From NCBI GenBank assembly GCA_001442985.1, contig LDYB01000014.1, positions 62,001 through 126,000 of the forward strand: a stretch of DNA of 64,000 bases, given 5' to 3'. Within the stretch, counting starts at the first letter, position 1. Each line of letters starts with the position of its first letter. The notes below the pieces were generated by a model that did not search any database, was not told the origin of the DNA, and worked only from the letters and a program-made list of their open reading frames with translations. This DNA is from Armatimonadetes bacterium DC. GTDB taxonomy: Bacteria; Armatimonadota; Fimbriimonadia; Fimbriimonadales; GBS-DC. Positions 35,153-45,600 of the stretch are shown here, one piece after another. The position numbers and the translations under genes are program-made.

Positions 35153-35787
35153 GGGTAGATTTGTACTTTCGTGCCAACAGGCAGCAGCACATAGAGCAGT
35201 TCGATGTGCGCGTTATCGAGGGCGATACAGCCCAGTGTCCAGTCGCGGTGGGTGCCGCCGCCGTGAATGCCAATCGCGCCCCCCAGCGGCGTATCCCACG
35301 GGGGGCATCTGCCTTCCTGATGCGCCTGCAGAATCGCGCGATACTGAGATTCGTCAATCAGCCCCCTGAGTTTGCCTCGTTCCGCGTCGTCGGGCGCAGG
35401 GTAGCTCAAGCCGAGAAAGAGGTAGAAGCGGGGGCTGTAGTGCTTCTCGCAGACATAAAAGCTGCCTTCGGGCGTTTTGCGGTCGCCTTCGCGCTCTTTG
35501 TCGCCCTCTGGGCGGGAGCCGAGCGCAATCGGGAACTCCGCGAGGAGGCGCATCCCGTCGTAGAGGCGCAACACGCGCCGTGCCTTGTAAATTTCTACCG
35601 ATGGCTGGCGCAGCGGGAAGGGCGCGCCCTTCTGCTCGCAGAAGCGTCGCGCTTTCGCCTCCAGCGTGGACATCACGGGCGGGCGATAACTGGGAAACCA
35701 CAGGTGCCAGAGTCGCCCAAAGACGCTCAGCAGCGCGCCGCTCAAGACGAGTAGCAGAACCCCAATCCCGATGGCAACCCGACGCAT
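35149..35787 (-). CDS. L,D-transpeptidase (YkuD domain)
   Basis: This is a 212-residue envelope protein. An N-terminal membrane anchor (VAIGIGVLLLVLSGALLSVF) leads to a YkuD catalytic domain, with the active-site motif IGIHGGGTHRDWTLGCIAL containing the catalytic Cys and the conserved His. The family cross-links peptidoglycan stem peptides or attaches proteins to them, acting in the periplasm. The gene lies nine bases after guaB and overlaps mgtA, so it is in the same transcript. Confidence 0.9.
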   Translation of the reverse strand: MRRVAIGIGVLLLVLSGALLSVFGRLWHLWFPSYRPPVMSTLEAKARRFCEQKGAPFPLRQPSVEIYKARRVLRLYDGMRLLAEFPIALGSRPEGDKEREGDRKTPEGSFYVCEKHYSPRFYLFLGLSYPAPDDAERGKLRGLIDESQYRAILQAHQEGRCPPWDTPLGGAIGIHGGGTHRDWTLGCIALDNAHIELLYVLLPVGTKVQIYP

Positions 35788-35796
35788 GGGGCTTCC

Positions 35797-37251
35797 TTAC
35801 TCTTCGCCGCCTGTCCAGTAGTTGGGCGGTTCGCGCGTGATGGAAACACTGTGTGGGTGGCTCTCGCGCAGGGCGGAGTTGGTGATTCGGATGAAGCGCG
35901 CCTTTTCGCGCAGCTCTTTCAGGTTCGCGGCGCCCAGATAGCCCATTCCAGAACGCAACCCGCCCACCAGCTGGTGAATCGTTTCCGAAAGCGGACCGCG
36001 GTAGGGCACGCGCCCTTCCACGCCTTCGGGCACAATCTTGCGCGGGTCGGTCTGATAGTAGCGGTCGCTGGAGCCTTCACGCATCGCGCTCACGGAACCC
36101 ATGCCGCGGTAGACCTTGTAGGCGCGGTTGCGATAGATTTCAATCTCACCGGGCGATTCCTCGCACCCTGCCAGCAGGTTGCCGAGCATCACGGCGCTGG
36201 CGCCTGCCGCGAGCGCTTTCACAATATCGCCCGAATAGCGGATGCCGCCGTCGGCAATAATCGGCACGCCGAGTTTGTCCGCCTCTTCGGCGCATTCCAT
36301 AATGGCGGTGAGCTGGGGCACGCCGACGCCCGCCACCACGCGCGTGGTACAGATGGAGCCTGCGCCCAGCCCCACCCGGATGGCTTCTGCGCCCGCCTCT
36401 ACCAGTGCGCGCACGCCCTCGCGTGTGGCGACATTCCCCCCAATCACGGGCACATCGGGCAAAGCGCGCCGAATCGCCCGCACTGCCTGAAGCACGCCCT
36501 CCGAGTGCCCGTGTGCGGAGTCCACCACGATAAAGTCCACGCCTGCGTCGGCGAGCGCTTTTGCCCGCTCCACAGGCTCCCGCAAGGGACCCACCGCCGC
36601 GCCCACCACAAGGCGTCCTTTCTCGTCTTTGGTGGCGTGCGGATGCTGGCGAATCTTGAGCAGGTCTTTAATCGTAATCAGCCCGCGCAGCTTGCCCTCT
36701 GAATCGACAATCGGGAGCTTCTCTATTTTATATTTTTGCAGGATTTGTTCCGCCTCTTCGAGCGTGGTGCCGACGGGCGCGGTAATCAGATTCTCGCTGG
36801 TCATCACTTCGCGGATGGGGCGATCGTAGTTCGTTTCGAACCGAATGTCGCGATTGGTGAGAATGCCGACGAGATTGCCTTCCGAGTCGGTGATAGGCAC
36901 GCCCGAGATGTGGTAGCGTTCCATCAGCGCCAGCGCGTCGCGCACCGTGTGGTCGGGCGAGAGGTAAATCGGGTCCCAGATGACCCCGTGTTCGCTGCGT
37001 TTGACGCGATCCACCTCCATCGCCTGGCGTTCGATGGGCATATTGCGATGGATGACGCCGACGCCGCCTTCGCGAGCCAGCGCAATCGCCATGCGCGATT
37101 CGGTCACGGTGTCCATCGGCGAGCTCACAATCGGGATGCGCAGACGAATGTGGCGCACCAGCGTGGTGGAAGTGTCTACCTGGTCGGGGAGAACCGCCGA
37201 GTAGTTGGGCACGAGCAACACATCGTCAAAGCTCAGGGCTTCGGTCAGCAT
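35797..37251 (-). CDS. guaB: IMP dehydrogenase
   Basis: This enzyme converts IMP to XMP with NAD+, the committed step of GMP synthesis (484 residues). The N-terminal barrel half is followed by two CBS domains (about residues 92-205: [39 protein letters not shown]). The catalytic Cys loop is [18 protein letters not shown], and the phosphate-binding segment and flap are intact (MGSVSAM). AAGGAGG lies before the ATG. A TACAAT on the minus strand near 37273 is a plausible -10. This gene heads the 11.9-kb block running to the SWIM gene. Confidence 0.96.
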   Translation of the reverse strand: MLTEALSFDDVLLVPNYSAVLPDQVDTSTTLVRHIRLRIPIVSSPMDTVTESRMAIALAREGGVGVIHRNMPIERQAMEVDRVKRSEHGVIWDPIYLSPDHTVRDALALMERYHISGVPITDSEGNLVGILTNRDIRFETNYDRPIREVMTSENLITAPVGTTLEEAEQILQKYKIEKLPIVDSEGKLRGLITIKDLLKIRQHPHATKDEKGRLVVGAAVGPLREPVERAKALADAGVDFIVVDSAHGHSEGVLQAVRAIRRALPDVPVIGGNVATREGVRALVEAGAEAIRVGLGAGSICTTRVVAGVGVPQLTAIMECAEEADKLGVPIIADGGIRYSGDIVKALAAGASAVMLGNLLAGCEESPGEIEIYRNRAYKVYRGMGSVSAMREGSSDRYYQTDPRKIVPEGVEGRVPYRGPLSETIHQLVGGLRSGMGYLGAANLKELREKARFIRITNSALRESHPHSVSITREPPNYWTGGEE

Positions 37252-37303
37252 AAAACGCCTCCTTAAGCCCTAATTGTACCTGTTTAGGAAGTGCGCCGAT
37301 GGG

Positions 37304-37309
37304 TATACT
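37304..37309 (+). promoter_or_regulatory. -10 box, TATACT, for the acyl-CoA dehydrogenase gene
   Basis: TATACT lies about 25 bases before the ATG, with AGGAGG between them. The divergent guaB promoter lies in the same 83-base gap. No clear -35 is seen. Confidence 0.45.
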
Positions 37310-37334
37310 CATGCCCAGTAAGGAGGTTGTTAGG

Positions 37335-38546
37335 ATGAATTTCTCGCTCAGTGAAGAGCACCTGATGGTGCGGGATACGGTACGCAAGTTTGTGGAGAAC
37401 GAAGTGAAGCCTTACATCCGTGAGTGGGATCGTCATGGCGCCGACCCGAAAATCTATGCGCGCCTCGCCGAACTGGGCTTGCTGGGGATTTGTATCCCGC
37501 GCAAGTGGGGCGGCTCCGGGCTGGACTACATCAGTCTCGGTATTGCGTGTGAGGAGCTGGAATATGGCGACACCTTCCTGCGCGTGATTATGTCGGTGCA
37601 TGTCGGGCTGACCGCGCTGACGATTCTCAGCTGGGGCACCGAGGCGCAGAAGGAGCGTTTCCTGCGCCCGCAAGCAACCGGGCAGCGATTGGGCGCGTTC
37701 TGCCTCACCGAGCCGAACGCCGGGAGTGATGTGGTCGGCATGCAAAGCACCGCCCGCCGCGAGGGGGATCACTACATCCTCAACGGCGAGAAAATCTGGA
37801 TTTCGCTGGCGGAAGTGGCAGACCAGTATCTGGTGGTCGCGTGGACCGATATGGAGAAGAAGGCGCGCCGCGACCATTCGGGCTTGAGCGCGTTTATCGT
37901 GGAGCGCGAGCGCCCGGGCGTCAAACCCTACACCATCAAGGGCAAGCTGGGCGTGCGCGCGGGCAACACAGGCGGCGTGGTGTTTGAGAATGTCGCCGTG
38001 CCTGTAGAGAACCGACTGGGCGAAGAGGGTGAAGGGTTCAAAATCGCGATGTTCGCGCTGGATCAGGGGCGCTACACCGTCGCCGCAGGCTCCGCAGGGC
38101 TGATCCGCGCGTGCCTTGAAGAGTCCGTGCGCTACGCCAAAGAGCGCAAAACTTTCGGCAAGCCACTGGCAGAACACCAGCTCATCAAGCAGAAGATTGC
38201 TCAGATGGAAGCCGACTACCAGATCAGCGTGCTACTCTATCAGAAGGTGGGCTGGATGAAGAATGTGGGACTCCGCAACACGCGGGAGACCTCGCTGGCG
38301 AAATGGTACGCCACCGAGGCGGCGAATCGCGCTGCAAACGCCGCCGTGCAGATTTTCGGCTCCTACGGTTTCTCCGACGAATACCCCGTAGAGCGCTTCT
38401 ACCGCAACAGCAAAGGCGCGACCATCTACGAGGGCACTTCGGAGATTCACACGCTCCTGCAGGCAGACTACGCGCTGGGGTATCGCGTGGATAAGCCTCT
38501 TCGGGTGAACCTGCCCACCTACCCGTTTGCCGAGGATCAAGAATGA
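37335..38546 (+). CDS. Acyl-CoA dehydrogenase
   Basis: This 403-residue FAD-dependent enzyme introduces the alpha-beta double bond in acyl-CoA substrates. The FAD/substrate signature FCLTEPNAGSDVVGMQ is at about residue 120. The second signature appears as YEGTSEIHTLLQADYALG at the C-terminus, where the glutamate of YEGT is the usual catalytic base. The start is set by AGGAGG eight bases before ATG 37335. Electron-transfer flavoprotein partners are not in the window. Substrate chain length is not evident. Confidence 0.93.
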   Translation: MNFSLSEEHLMVRDTVRKFVENEVKPYIREWDRHGADPKIYARLAELGLLGICIPRKWGGSGLDYISLGIACEELEYGDTFLRVIMSVHVGLTALTILSWGTEAQKERFLRPQATGQRLGAFCLTEPNAGSDVVGMQSTARREGDHYILNGEKIWISLAEVADQYLVVAWTDMEKKARRDHSGLSAFIVERERPGVKPYTIKGKLGVRAGNTGGVVFENVAVPVENRLGEEGEGFKIAMFALDQGRYTVAAGSAGLIRACLEESVRYAKERKTFGKPLAEHQLIKQKIAQMEADYQISVLLYQKVGWMKNVGLRNTRETSLAKWYATEAANRAANAAVQIFGSYGFSDEYPVERFYRNSKGATIYEGTSEIHTLLQADYALGYRVDKPLRVNLPTYPFAEDQE

Positions 38547-38562
38547 AACAGGAGGTGAGCAA

Positions 38563-38739
38563 ATGACTTTCAAAGTCGTGCTGGAGCCGAGTGAAGACGG
38601 GGGCTACACGGTCTATGTTCCTGCCCTACCGGGTTGTATCAGCGAGGGTGGTACCATAGAGGAAGCTCTGCAAAATATCCGCGAAGCAATAGAGCTCTAT
38701 CTGGAGCCTTCAGAGGAACCCTGCGTGAACGAAGGCTAA
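38563..38739 (+). CDS. HicB-like antitoxin, orphan
   Basis: This 58-residue protein matches the HicB partially degenerate RNase H-like fold: VVLEPSEDGGYTVYVPALPG, CISEGGTIEEALQNIREAI. The start follows AGGAGGTGAGCA. The C-terminal DNA-binding extension of full-length HicB is missing, and no HicA toxin gene is adjacent on either side, so it may be a solitary regulator or a relic. It follows the acyl-CoA dehydrogenase by 16 bases and may share its transcript. Confidence 0.8.
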   Translation: MTFKVVLEPSEDGGYTVYVPALPGCISEGGTIEEALQNIREAIELYLEPSEEPCVNEG

Positions 38740-38745
38740 GACGCC

Positions 38746-38961
38746 TCAATCATCCAGCGGGGGATAGCCGTTTTTACCTTGCAGGGCGCGGGCACGAAAG
38801 TGGCGAATCAAGCCGTAAAGGATGAGACCCGCGCCCACCAGCACCAGCAAGGGGAAAAAGAAACGCACCAGCGCAATCGCCACCGAGAGGATGCGCAGCC
38901 CCACGCTGAGCAGCAACACCACAATCAGCACCGCCAACCCAAGCCGAACCCACTGGTTCAT
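38746..38961 (-). CDS. Small membrane protein, 71 residues
   Basis: Most of the protein is hydrophobic, with two predicted membrane helices (LGLAVLIVVLLLSVGLRIL and ALVRFFFPLLVLVGAGLILY) and a short basic C-terminal tail. No family is recognised. It overlaps the upstream small membrane gene by four bases (ATGA), and the similar layout suggests the two proteins form a complex or arose by duplication. Confidence 0.6.
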   Translation of the reverse strand: MNQWVRLGLAVLIVVLLLSVGLRILSVAIALVRFFFPLLVLVGAGLILYGLIRHFRARALQGKNGYPPLDD

Positions 38962-39203
38962 CGCGGTTCTCCTGTCTGGGTGGTCTGCGCTTGCGTCTCG
39001 GTGGCGGCTTTATCGTTCACAGGTTTGGGCTTCTTGTTTTTCTGCAGTTCCATCCACAGCCCAATCAAAATAAGCGCTACCCCCGCACCTGCCGCCCACG
39101 GCAGGAACCACTCGATGAGCTTGATCAGCATTCCGCCCAGATAGAGCAGCGCCGAAGCCGCGACCACCAGCACGCCCAGATACATCACCCGATTGCGTGG
39201 CAT
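38958..39203 (-). CDS. Small membrane protein, 81 residues
   Basis: Two membrane helices (VMYLGVLVVAASALLYLGGML and FLPWAAGAGVALILIGLWM) are followed by a charged tail rich in Lys, Pro, Thr and Gln. No family is recognised. An in-frame ATG at 39224 exists, but a TATACT lies between it and ATG 39203, which makes the internal start more likely. It is translationally coupled to the next gene. Confidence 0.6.
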   Translation of the reverse strand: MPRNRVMYLGVLVVAASALLYLGGMLIKLIEWFLPWAAGAGVALILIGLWMELQKNKKPKPVNDKAATETQAQTTQTGEPR

Positions 39204-39231
39204 GGCAACAGTATACCATGCCACGCGAATC

Positions 39232-40542
39232 TTACCACCACTCCCAGCCGCGGCGGTAGGGGCGCTGGACGAACTCGTCGGCAGCGCGGGTGTTCGTTAC
39301 GCGCCCTGCCTGGGCGTCCCAGTAGATTTTTTGTTTGGCACGGAACGCCACATTGCCCAGCAGCACCGCTTCGGTGAGCGTGGTGGCATATTCGAAGTTG
39401 CTGTAGGTGGGGCTGCCTGTTTTGCACGCCTGAATCCACTCTTCGTAGTGCCCTGGGGAGCGTGGGAGCGTCGGCGCAGGCGGCTGGAAGTCGGCGAAGC
39501 GCTCCTTCGGGAAAAGTTGCACCTGCACCGCGTGTGGGAAGTAAATCACTCCCTTCTCCCCAACGCAGATAACCCCGTTCGGCACCATCGGGTTGTTTTC
39601 AATCAGCTCGGCGGGCGGCTTGCGTCCCCCATCGTACCATGTGAGTTTGACGGGCGGCATGCCCTTGCGCGCGGGGAACTCATAGCGCACGATGCTCCAC
39701 CTGGGTCCCGTTTCGGGCATATGGGGTTCGCCTTCGGCTTCCACGCTAATAGGCAGTCCCAGCTCCAGCGCCCAGTAGGCGGTGTCGATGATGTGGCAGC
39801 CCATATCGCCCAGGGCGCCCGTGCCGAAATCCCACCAGCCGCGCCAGGCGAAGGGGTGATAACCGTCGTTGTAGGGGCGCGTGGGGGCAGGTCCCAGCCA
39901 GAGATCCCACATCAGCGTGGGGGGCACAGGTTTCTCGCCAGCGGGACGCTCCATGCCTTGCGGCCAGATGGGGCGGTCGCTCCAGGCATGCACTTCGCGG
40001 ATGGGACCAATCACGCCCGAACGAATCACTTCCACCGCCGTGCGCAGGGCGTCGCTGGAGTGCGCCTGATTGCCCATCTGCGTGGCGACTTTCACCTTGC
40101 GTGCCTGTTCGCGAACGGCGCGGCACTCCCACACCGAGTGCATCAGCGGCTTTTCGCAGTAGACATGCTTGCCCAGTTGCAGGGCGCGCATCGTCGGCAG
40201 GGCGTGGTGGTGGTCGGGTGTACTAATCACCACCGCGTCAAACAGCCGATGATAGCGGTCAAACAGCGCGCGATAGTCGGCGAACAGCATCGCCTGCGGG
40301 AACACTTTCGCCGCGCGCGCGAGGTTGTTCAAATCCACATCGCACAGGGCGACGATATTTTCGGTGCGGGCGACGCCCATCAGGTTATCCCAGCCGCGTC
40401 CGCCCACGCCAATCACCGCGATATTCAGCTTATCGTTGGGCGAAGTGCCTTTCGTCCAGCCCGATTTCAGAAATAGCAATCCTGCTCCGACGCTTAGTGT
40501 CTGCTTGAGAAACTCTCGCCGTGTCGTTCTGGGTGCGCTCAT
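39232..40542 (-). CDS. Tat-exported Gfo/Idh/MocA-family oxidoreductase
   Basis: The 436-residue protein starts with a twin-arginine signal (TTRREFLKQTLSVGAGLLFL), so it is folded with its cofactor and exported to the periplasm. The Rossmann motif IAVIGVGGRGWDNL follows at about residue 47, then the EKP motif HVYCEKPLMHSVWECR, and the C-terminal domain with WDFGTGALGDMGCHIID, a histidine segment common in this subfamily. Members with Tat signals are abundant in Planctomycetota and Armatimonadota and are linked to glycan degradation, including 3-keto sugar chemistry with DUF1080 proteins. The frame extends upstream without family similarity; ATG 40542 is preferred. Confidence 0.9.
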   Translation of the reverse strand: MSAPRTTRREFLKQTLSVGAGLLFLKSGWTKGTSPNDKLNIAVIGVGGRGWDNLMGVARTENIVALCDVDLNNLARAAKVFPQAMLFADYRALFDRYHRLFDAVVISTPDHHHALPTMRALQLGKHVYCEKPLMHSVWECRAVREQARKVKVATQMGNQAHSSDALRTAVEVIRSGVIGPIREVHAWSDRPIWPQGMERPAGEKPVPPTLMWDLWLGPAPTRPYNDGYHPFAWRGWWDFGTGALGDMGCHIIDTAYWALELGLPISVEAEGEPHMPETGPRWSIVRYEFPARKGMPPVKLTWYDGGRKPPAELIENNPMVPNGVICVGEKGVIYFPHAVQVQLFPKERFADFQPPAPTLPRSPGHYEEWIQACKTGSPTYSNFEYATTLTEAVLLGNVAFRAKQKIYWDAQAGRVTNTRAADEFVQRPYRRGWEWW

Positions 40543-40592
40543 AGCGGGGACTGGATTCGCAGAGTGGGGGATGTTTCCTGCAAACGGGCGCG

Positions 40593-42536
40593 CTACTCCC
40601 CTTCGAAGCGCAGTTCCATCACAACAGCCAATGCGCCCCATTCGGCAGTATTTTGTATTTCAACAACCCCATAGCGGATAACCCACTCCAGAAAGAACTC
40701 CTGCCTGCCCAACCACAGGCAAGCGAGTGCCAGCTCACGAAGAGGTAGGTATTTGTGTATGGTTCGGGCGTTGAAACTCTGGCGTAGCCAATTGCGCAAG
40801 GCGCCGTAGGGAACCTGCGAGGCAGGAATCCGAATTCGGCTATCCTTAAAGTTACGCAGGTCGGGAGGCAACGCGCGCACAAGCTCTACCGAGAGGAGTT
40901 GTTCCCCCAGTATTTCGAAAGTGGGTCGACGCAGGGGTTGATTAGGCAAAGGAAAGAAGCCATCGATAAAAACATCGCCCACCGCGTGGAGCCAGTGGAT
41001 TTGGGCAGGTGAAACGGCGCGTTTCAGTTGCTCCAGTGTGCCGAGTGTGCGTTCGCCGCGCACCCACTGGCGTACCACACCCCACGGGATGTCCTGCTGA
41101 CGATCCAGAAAGGCAAGCCAGTTGCGCCAGACCCACACACCCTGCGTGCGCTCTACCCGCCATGCACCTTCAGCAGTCGCCCGCAGCAGGATGTCAAGGC
41201 GTATGGGGGGACGCATAGCGCGATTACCGTGCAGGTTTGCCAGCGCATGAAGCTTCCTCTCGTCTATCAATGCCCTCCTCGCGTAAACCTCGGCGATCAC
41301 CTCCTGATTGCGGGCAATCGCGAAGCTGGCAATCCATGAGTAGAGGGAGTAAAATCCCCCTTGTATGGGCGCCCACGCCCACTTTTCGTCGCATGCAATC
41401 GGTTCGTTCAGCGGAGCCTCGCGCAGGAGAGCAGAATGCGTTTGCGTTGCCTGCTCGTATCGCTTCGCAAAGGTCGCATCCAGTTCCTTGAAGAGAGACA
41501 GGAGGGACTCGGTATCGGCGTCCACGCTAAAAACTCCATCGTCATCCACAATTCGGTAAATCCCCTCCGGGCTAATCAGGTAGAGCGTGCGAACGAGCCG
41601 AATCGTGTCGGTTTGCAGTTCAAGAGCGAAGTTCAGAGCCACTTGGGGGAGCTCCACGAGGGGCGTGGGCGGGCTTGCGAGCGGTTTTTCGCGTGTTAAC
41701 TGCGCGGCGTAAGGCATCAGCGATTCAGGCAAAGACGCAACACGCCACGCCATTCCGTTTCGCAACGCCTGCTCTATCAGTGTTGGAGACTGAAGAGCGC
41801 GGAGCGCCTGCGTCCAAAGTACCACATGATGCCTGTAGGGCCACACCTGCGCAATTCCCAACAACGCGAACTTGGCTTTGAGCGTGCTCTCCCGATGGGC
41901 AAAATGGGTTCCAAAGCGCTTCCCGAAGCGCGCGATAAAAGCGGACGGGGGCAGTTGCGCTTGCGCCTGAGCCCATTCCATAAGCACGGGCGACACCTGC
42001 GGCAACTCGATCTGCTCCAGCGCTCGGAGTACTATATCCGCCAGCGAGCCATCAGACGACTCCAGAGCTGACCGCCATGCATCCTCGTTTTTCTGGAAAT
42101 GCTCAACCAGCGCCGTAAAGTCCGCCTCCGTAACAGGGGGCAGGCTCTCAAAAATTTCCACCCAGTTCGGCATTTCGCCTGGGGCTTGATGGTGTAGGCG
42201 CTGTGCGATGAGAGACACAAGGCGCTTTTCCTCGATTTCTGTGCGACGCTCCATATACCAGCGATTACGGTCTTTCGAGTCGGGGCGGATACGGAGGTCT
42301 AAGCCCGTTTCCAGCAGGACGCGCATCGAGTCCCAATCACGAGGCTTGAGCGAGAGCAACGCCATCCGCTGACGCAACGCTGGCGCACAGACCACTTTGC
42401 GCCCCCCTACGGAGAGGCGTTGGGCAATCGCTTCGAAAGTGTAGTAGTCTGTCTCGAACGCGACGGTCTGGGCGTTGCCATAATGCATCGCGACGAGGAC
42501 TGCGAATACCCCCAGTAGGCGAAGCATGGGAACCAT
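40593..42536 (-). CDS. Exported protein of unknown function, 647 residues
   Basis: A signal peptide is clear (MVPMLRLLGVFAVLVAMHYGNA), and GGGAGG lies about eight bases before ATG 42536. The mature N-terminus (TDYYTFEAIAQRLSVGGRKV, then a Leu-rich stretch) resembles the short N-terminal domains that precede secretin-type pores, but no pore domain follows. The rest is a long mixed alpha/beta region with no motif I recognise. It follows the BNR-repeat protein gene by 77 bases on the same strand. Confidence 0.65.
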   Translation of the reverse strand: MVPMLRLLGVFAVLVAMHYGNAQTVAFETDYYTFEAIAQRLSVGGRKVVCAPALRQRMALLSLKPRDWDSMRVLLETGLDLRIRPDSKDRNRWYMERRTEIEEKRLVSLIAQRLHHQAPGEMPNWVEIFESLPPVTEADFTALVEHFQKNEDAWRSALESSDGSLADIVLRALEQIELPQVSPVLMEWAQAQAQLPPSAFIARFGKRFGTHFAHRESTLKAKFALLGIAQVWPYRHHVVLWTQALRALQSPTLIEQALRNGMAWRVASLPESLMPYAAQLTREKPLASPPTPLVELPQVALNFALELQTDTIRLVRTLYLISPEGIYRIVDDDGVFSVDADTESLLSLFKELDATFAKRYEQATQTHSALLREAPLNEPIACDEKWAWAPIQGGFYSLYSWIASFAIARNQEVIAEVYARRALIDERKLHALANLHGNRAMRPPIRLDILLRATAEGAWRVERTQGVWVWRNWLAFLDRQQDIPWGVVRQWVRGERTLGTLEQLKRAVSPAQIHWLHAVGDVFIDGFFPLPNQPLRRPTFEILGEQLLSVELVRALPPDLRNFKDSRIRIPASQVPYGALRNWLRQSFNARTIHKYLPLRELALACLWLGRQEFFLEWVIRYGVVEIQNTAEWGALAVVMELRFEGE

Positions 42537-42613
42537 CGGAGCTTCCTCCCTGACGGCAAGTATACCACAATTGGATACTCTACGGGGGGCAGAATCGCCC
42601 CCCGTGGACGGAA

Positions 42614-45600
42614 TCACTGCACGCTTCCCCCAACCAGCACAATCGGCAGGTTGTGGGTTTTGAGGGTTTCGTTCAGCGCGGGCACCTGCTTCTGGAGGTA
42701 GTCCTGAATCTGGGCGTAGAGCGCTTCGAACTCCGCCTTGACCTCGTTGAAGTAGGTAATCTGCGCTTGTGTGGGACCCGTGTTGCTGGAGACGGCGGAG
42801 TAGACCGAGTTGAGCCGCCCGCGCAGGCGCGGTCCACGCGCATACGCCAGACCCGTGTTGGGGTTGTCTATCTGCGCTTCCAGCTCGTTGATGGTCTTCT
42901 CGTGCTGTTCCAGCGCTTTGCTGACCGCTTCAGGCAGGCGGATGCCCTGCTGGCGTGCGGTCTGGCGCAGGTTCTGCAGCTGGGTCTCGATGCTGCTGAG
43001 GGTTTGCGCCGCGCGATTCAGTTTCTGAATCATCTCCAGCGCTTCCAGCGCGAACTGGTAGCCTGCTTTCATGTTCAGCAGGTATGGCTCCAGCGCGGGT
43101 TCCACACGCACGGTGAGCGGCTTCTCGGTCTGGAAGTCGCCCACAATCAGGCGCACGGTGTAAGTGCCGGGCAGCACCTGCGGACCGAGTGGGGTTCTCC
43201 CTGGTGTGGGGCGCTGACCGGGCGCAGGGGTTTCAGGTTCCTCTTCTTCAGCGCCGACGCGCATGCGCAGATCCCACTCCACGCGATGGATGCCGGGCTC
43301 CTGCGGGATACGGGTCAGCTCGCGTAGCACTTTGCCCTGCGCGTCCAGAATCTGCAGGCGCACGCGCCCCTCCTTCGGCTTCTCCTTGAGGTAGTAGGTT
43401 ATCATGGCGCCTGAGGCGGGAGTAGGCGCTGTGTAGGGGCGGTCGCCGCGCCCATAACGCGAGAAGCGCCCCGAATAGCGCCACGCGGTGGGCGGCGTGA
43501 ACAGGTGCGCAGGCTTATTCAGAATGTCGGGGCTAATCTCCTGCAGCGGCGTGATGTCGTCGAACACATACACACTGCGCGCGTGCGTGCCCACCACGAG
43601 GTCGTTCATAATCGGATGCACCACCATGTCATGCACGGGCACTGCGGGCAGGTTGGGCATCTTCTGCCAGTTCTGACCGCCGTCGAAGGAGATGTAAAGC
43701 CCACGCTCCGTGCCCGCATACAGCAGGTTCGGGTTGCGGGGGTCTTCGCGCACGGCGAACACATAGCACTCGTCGCACAGCCCATTCGTAATCTTTTGCC
43801 AGGTCTTGCCGCCGTCGGTTGTTTTGTAGATGTAAGGGCGATAGTCGCTAAACATGTGGCGGTCGAAGGCAACATACGCGACATTCACATCCGTGCGCGA
43901 AGGCTCCACATGCGAGACAGGCGAGTTAGGCGGCAGGTTCGGCACATTGCGGATGAGGTTCGTCCACGAGGCGCCGCCATCCCAGGTCACCTGCAGGTTG
44001 CCGTCGTCCGTGCCCACCCAGATGACCCCGGGCTTAACAGGCGACTCGGCGAGGCTGATAATCGTGCAGTGGAACTCGGCGGTGGTGTTCTCCACCCACA
44101 CGGGACCGCCCGCGTCTTTTTGCTTTTCGGGGTCGTTGGTGGTGAGGTCGGGGCTGATGATGCTCCAAGTGGTGCCGAAGTCAGTGGACTTGAACACCAC
44201 CTGTGCGCCCACATAGACCGTGTTGGGGTCATGCGGCGACAGCACAATCGGCGTGTTCCAGTTGAATCGGTATTTGAGGTCTTTGACGGGACCGCCGTCG
44301 CCACGGCGCGCCTGCGGGCTGATGTTTTCCTGAATGCCCGTGTTCATATCGGTGCGAACAATATTGCCACCCTGCGACTCGCTGATAACCCAGTGGGGCT
44401 TTTCGGGGTGGAACACACAGTGGAAGCCGTCGCCGAAGCTGACCATGCGCCAGTGTTCGTTCACAATCACGCCGTCTTTGGTGCGGGCGTAGCCGACCCA
44501 GCTGCCGTTATCCTGCAGACCGCCTGCGACCTGGTAGAAGGGCGCCTCGTTGCTGACCACCACCTGATAGAACTGCCCCAGCGGGATGTTGCTAATCACA
44601 TCCCATGTGGCGCCCCGATCCATCGAGAGCGCCAGCCCGCCGTCGTTACCGTTCCATATCCAGTTGGGGTTGGTGGGGTCAATCCAGAGCGCATGGTGGT
44701 CGGAATGCACGCGCGAGGCGATCTGTTCGCTGGTGCGCCCGCCATCGATGGACATGCGCAGCTGGGTTGCCAGGAAGTAGAGCCGGTTCTCGTCTTTGGG
44801 GTCTACGCGCATGTCGGTGTAATAGAAACCGCGCGAGACGATGTTGGTTTCCCGCGAGACGAGGCGGAAAGTTTCGCCCTTATCGTCGGAGCGAAACAGC
44901 GTGCCGTCGTTCGATTCGGCAATTACATAGACCACATTCGGGTTGCTGGGCGCGACTTTGACGCCGATGCGCCCCATCAGTTTGGGTAGCCCATTCGTGA
45001 GTTTTTTCCATGTGCGCCCCCCATCGGTGGACTTGAAGACCCCGCCCTGCTCGCTGCCGCTGGTGTGCGTCCACGGCTTGCGCTCGAAGCGCCACATCCC
45101 GGCGTAGAGAATGTTCGGGTTCACGGGGTCTATATCGAGATCGGACGCGCCGTGATGCTCGTCAATATAAAGCACCTTCTGCCAGGTTTTGCCGCCGTCG
45201 GTGGTCATGAACACCCCGCGCTCAGGGTTGGGACCAAACGCGCTCCCCAGCGCAGCCACCCAGACGGTGTTCGGGTCGCGCGGGTGAACGATAATTCGGG
45301 TAATCTGGCGTGCCTCGCGCAGCCCCAGATATTCCCATGTTTTGCCCCCATCGCGCGAGCGGTAGATGCCTGCCCCTACCGAGATGCTGTTGCGGGGGTT
45401 GCCCTCGCCTGTGCCCACCCACACGACTTCGGGGTTCTGAGGGTCCAGGGCAATATCGCCGATTGTCTGGGTCTCCTGCTCGTCGAACAGGGGCGTCCAC
45501 GAGATGCCGCCGTTGGTGGTTTTCCAGAGTCCGCCTGTCGCGGTCCCTACATAGACCATTAGTGGGTTGCCGGGCACCCCCTCAATATCGGTGATGCGCC

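Noticed and set aside
32519-35400. Mg2+-sensing riboswitch or leader before mgtA
   Set aside because: mgtA overlaps the L,D-transpeptidase gene by four bases, so no untranslated leader exists.
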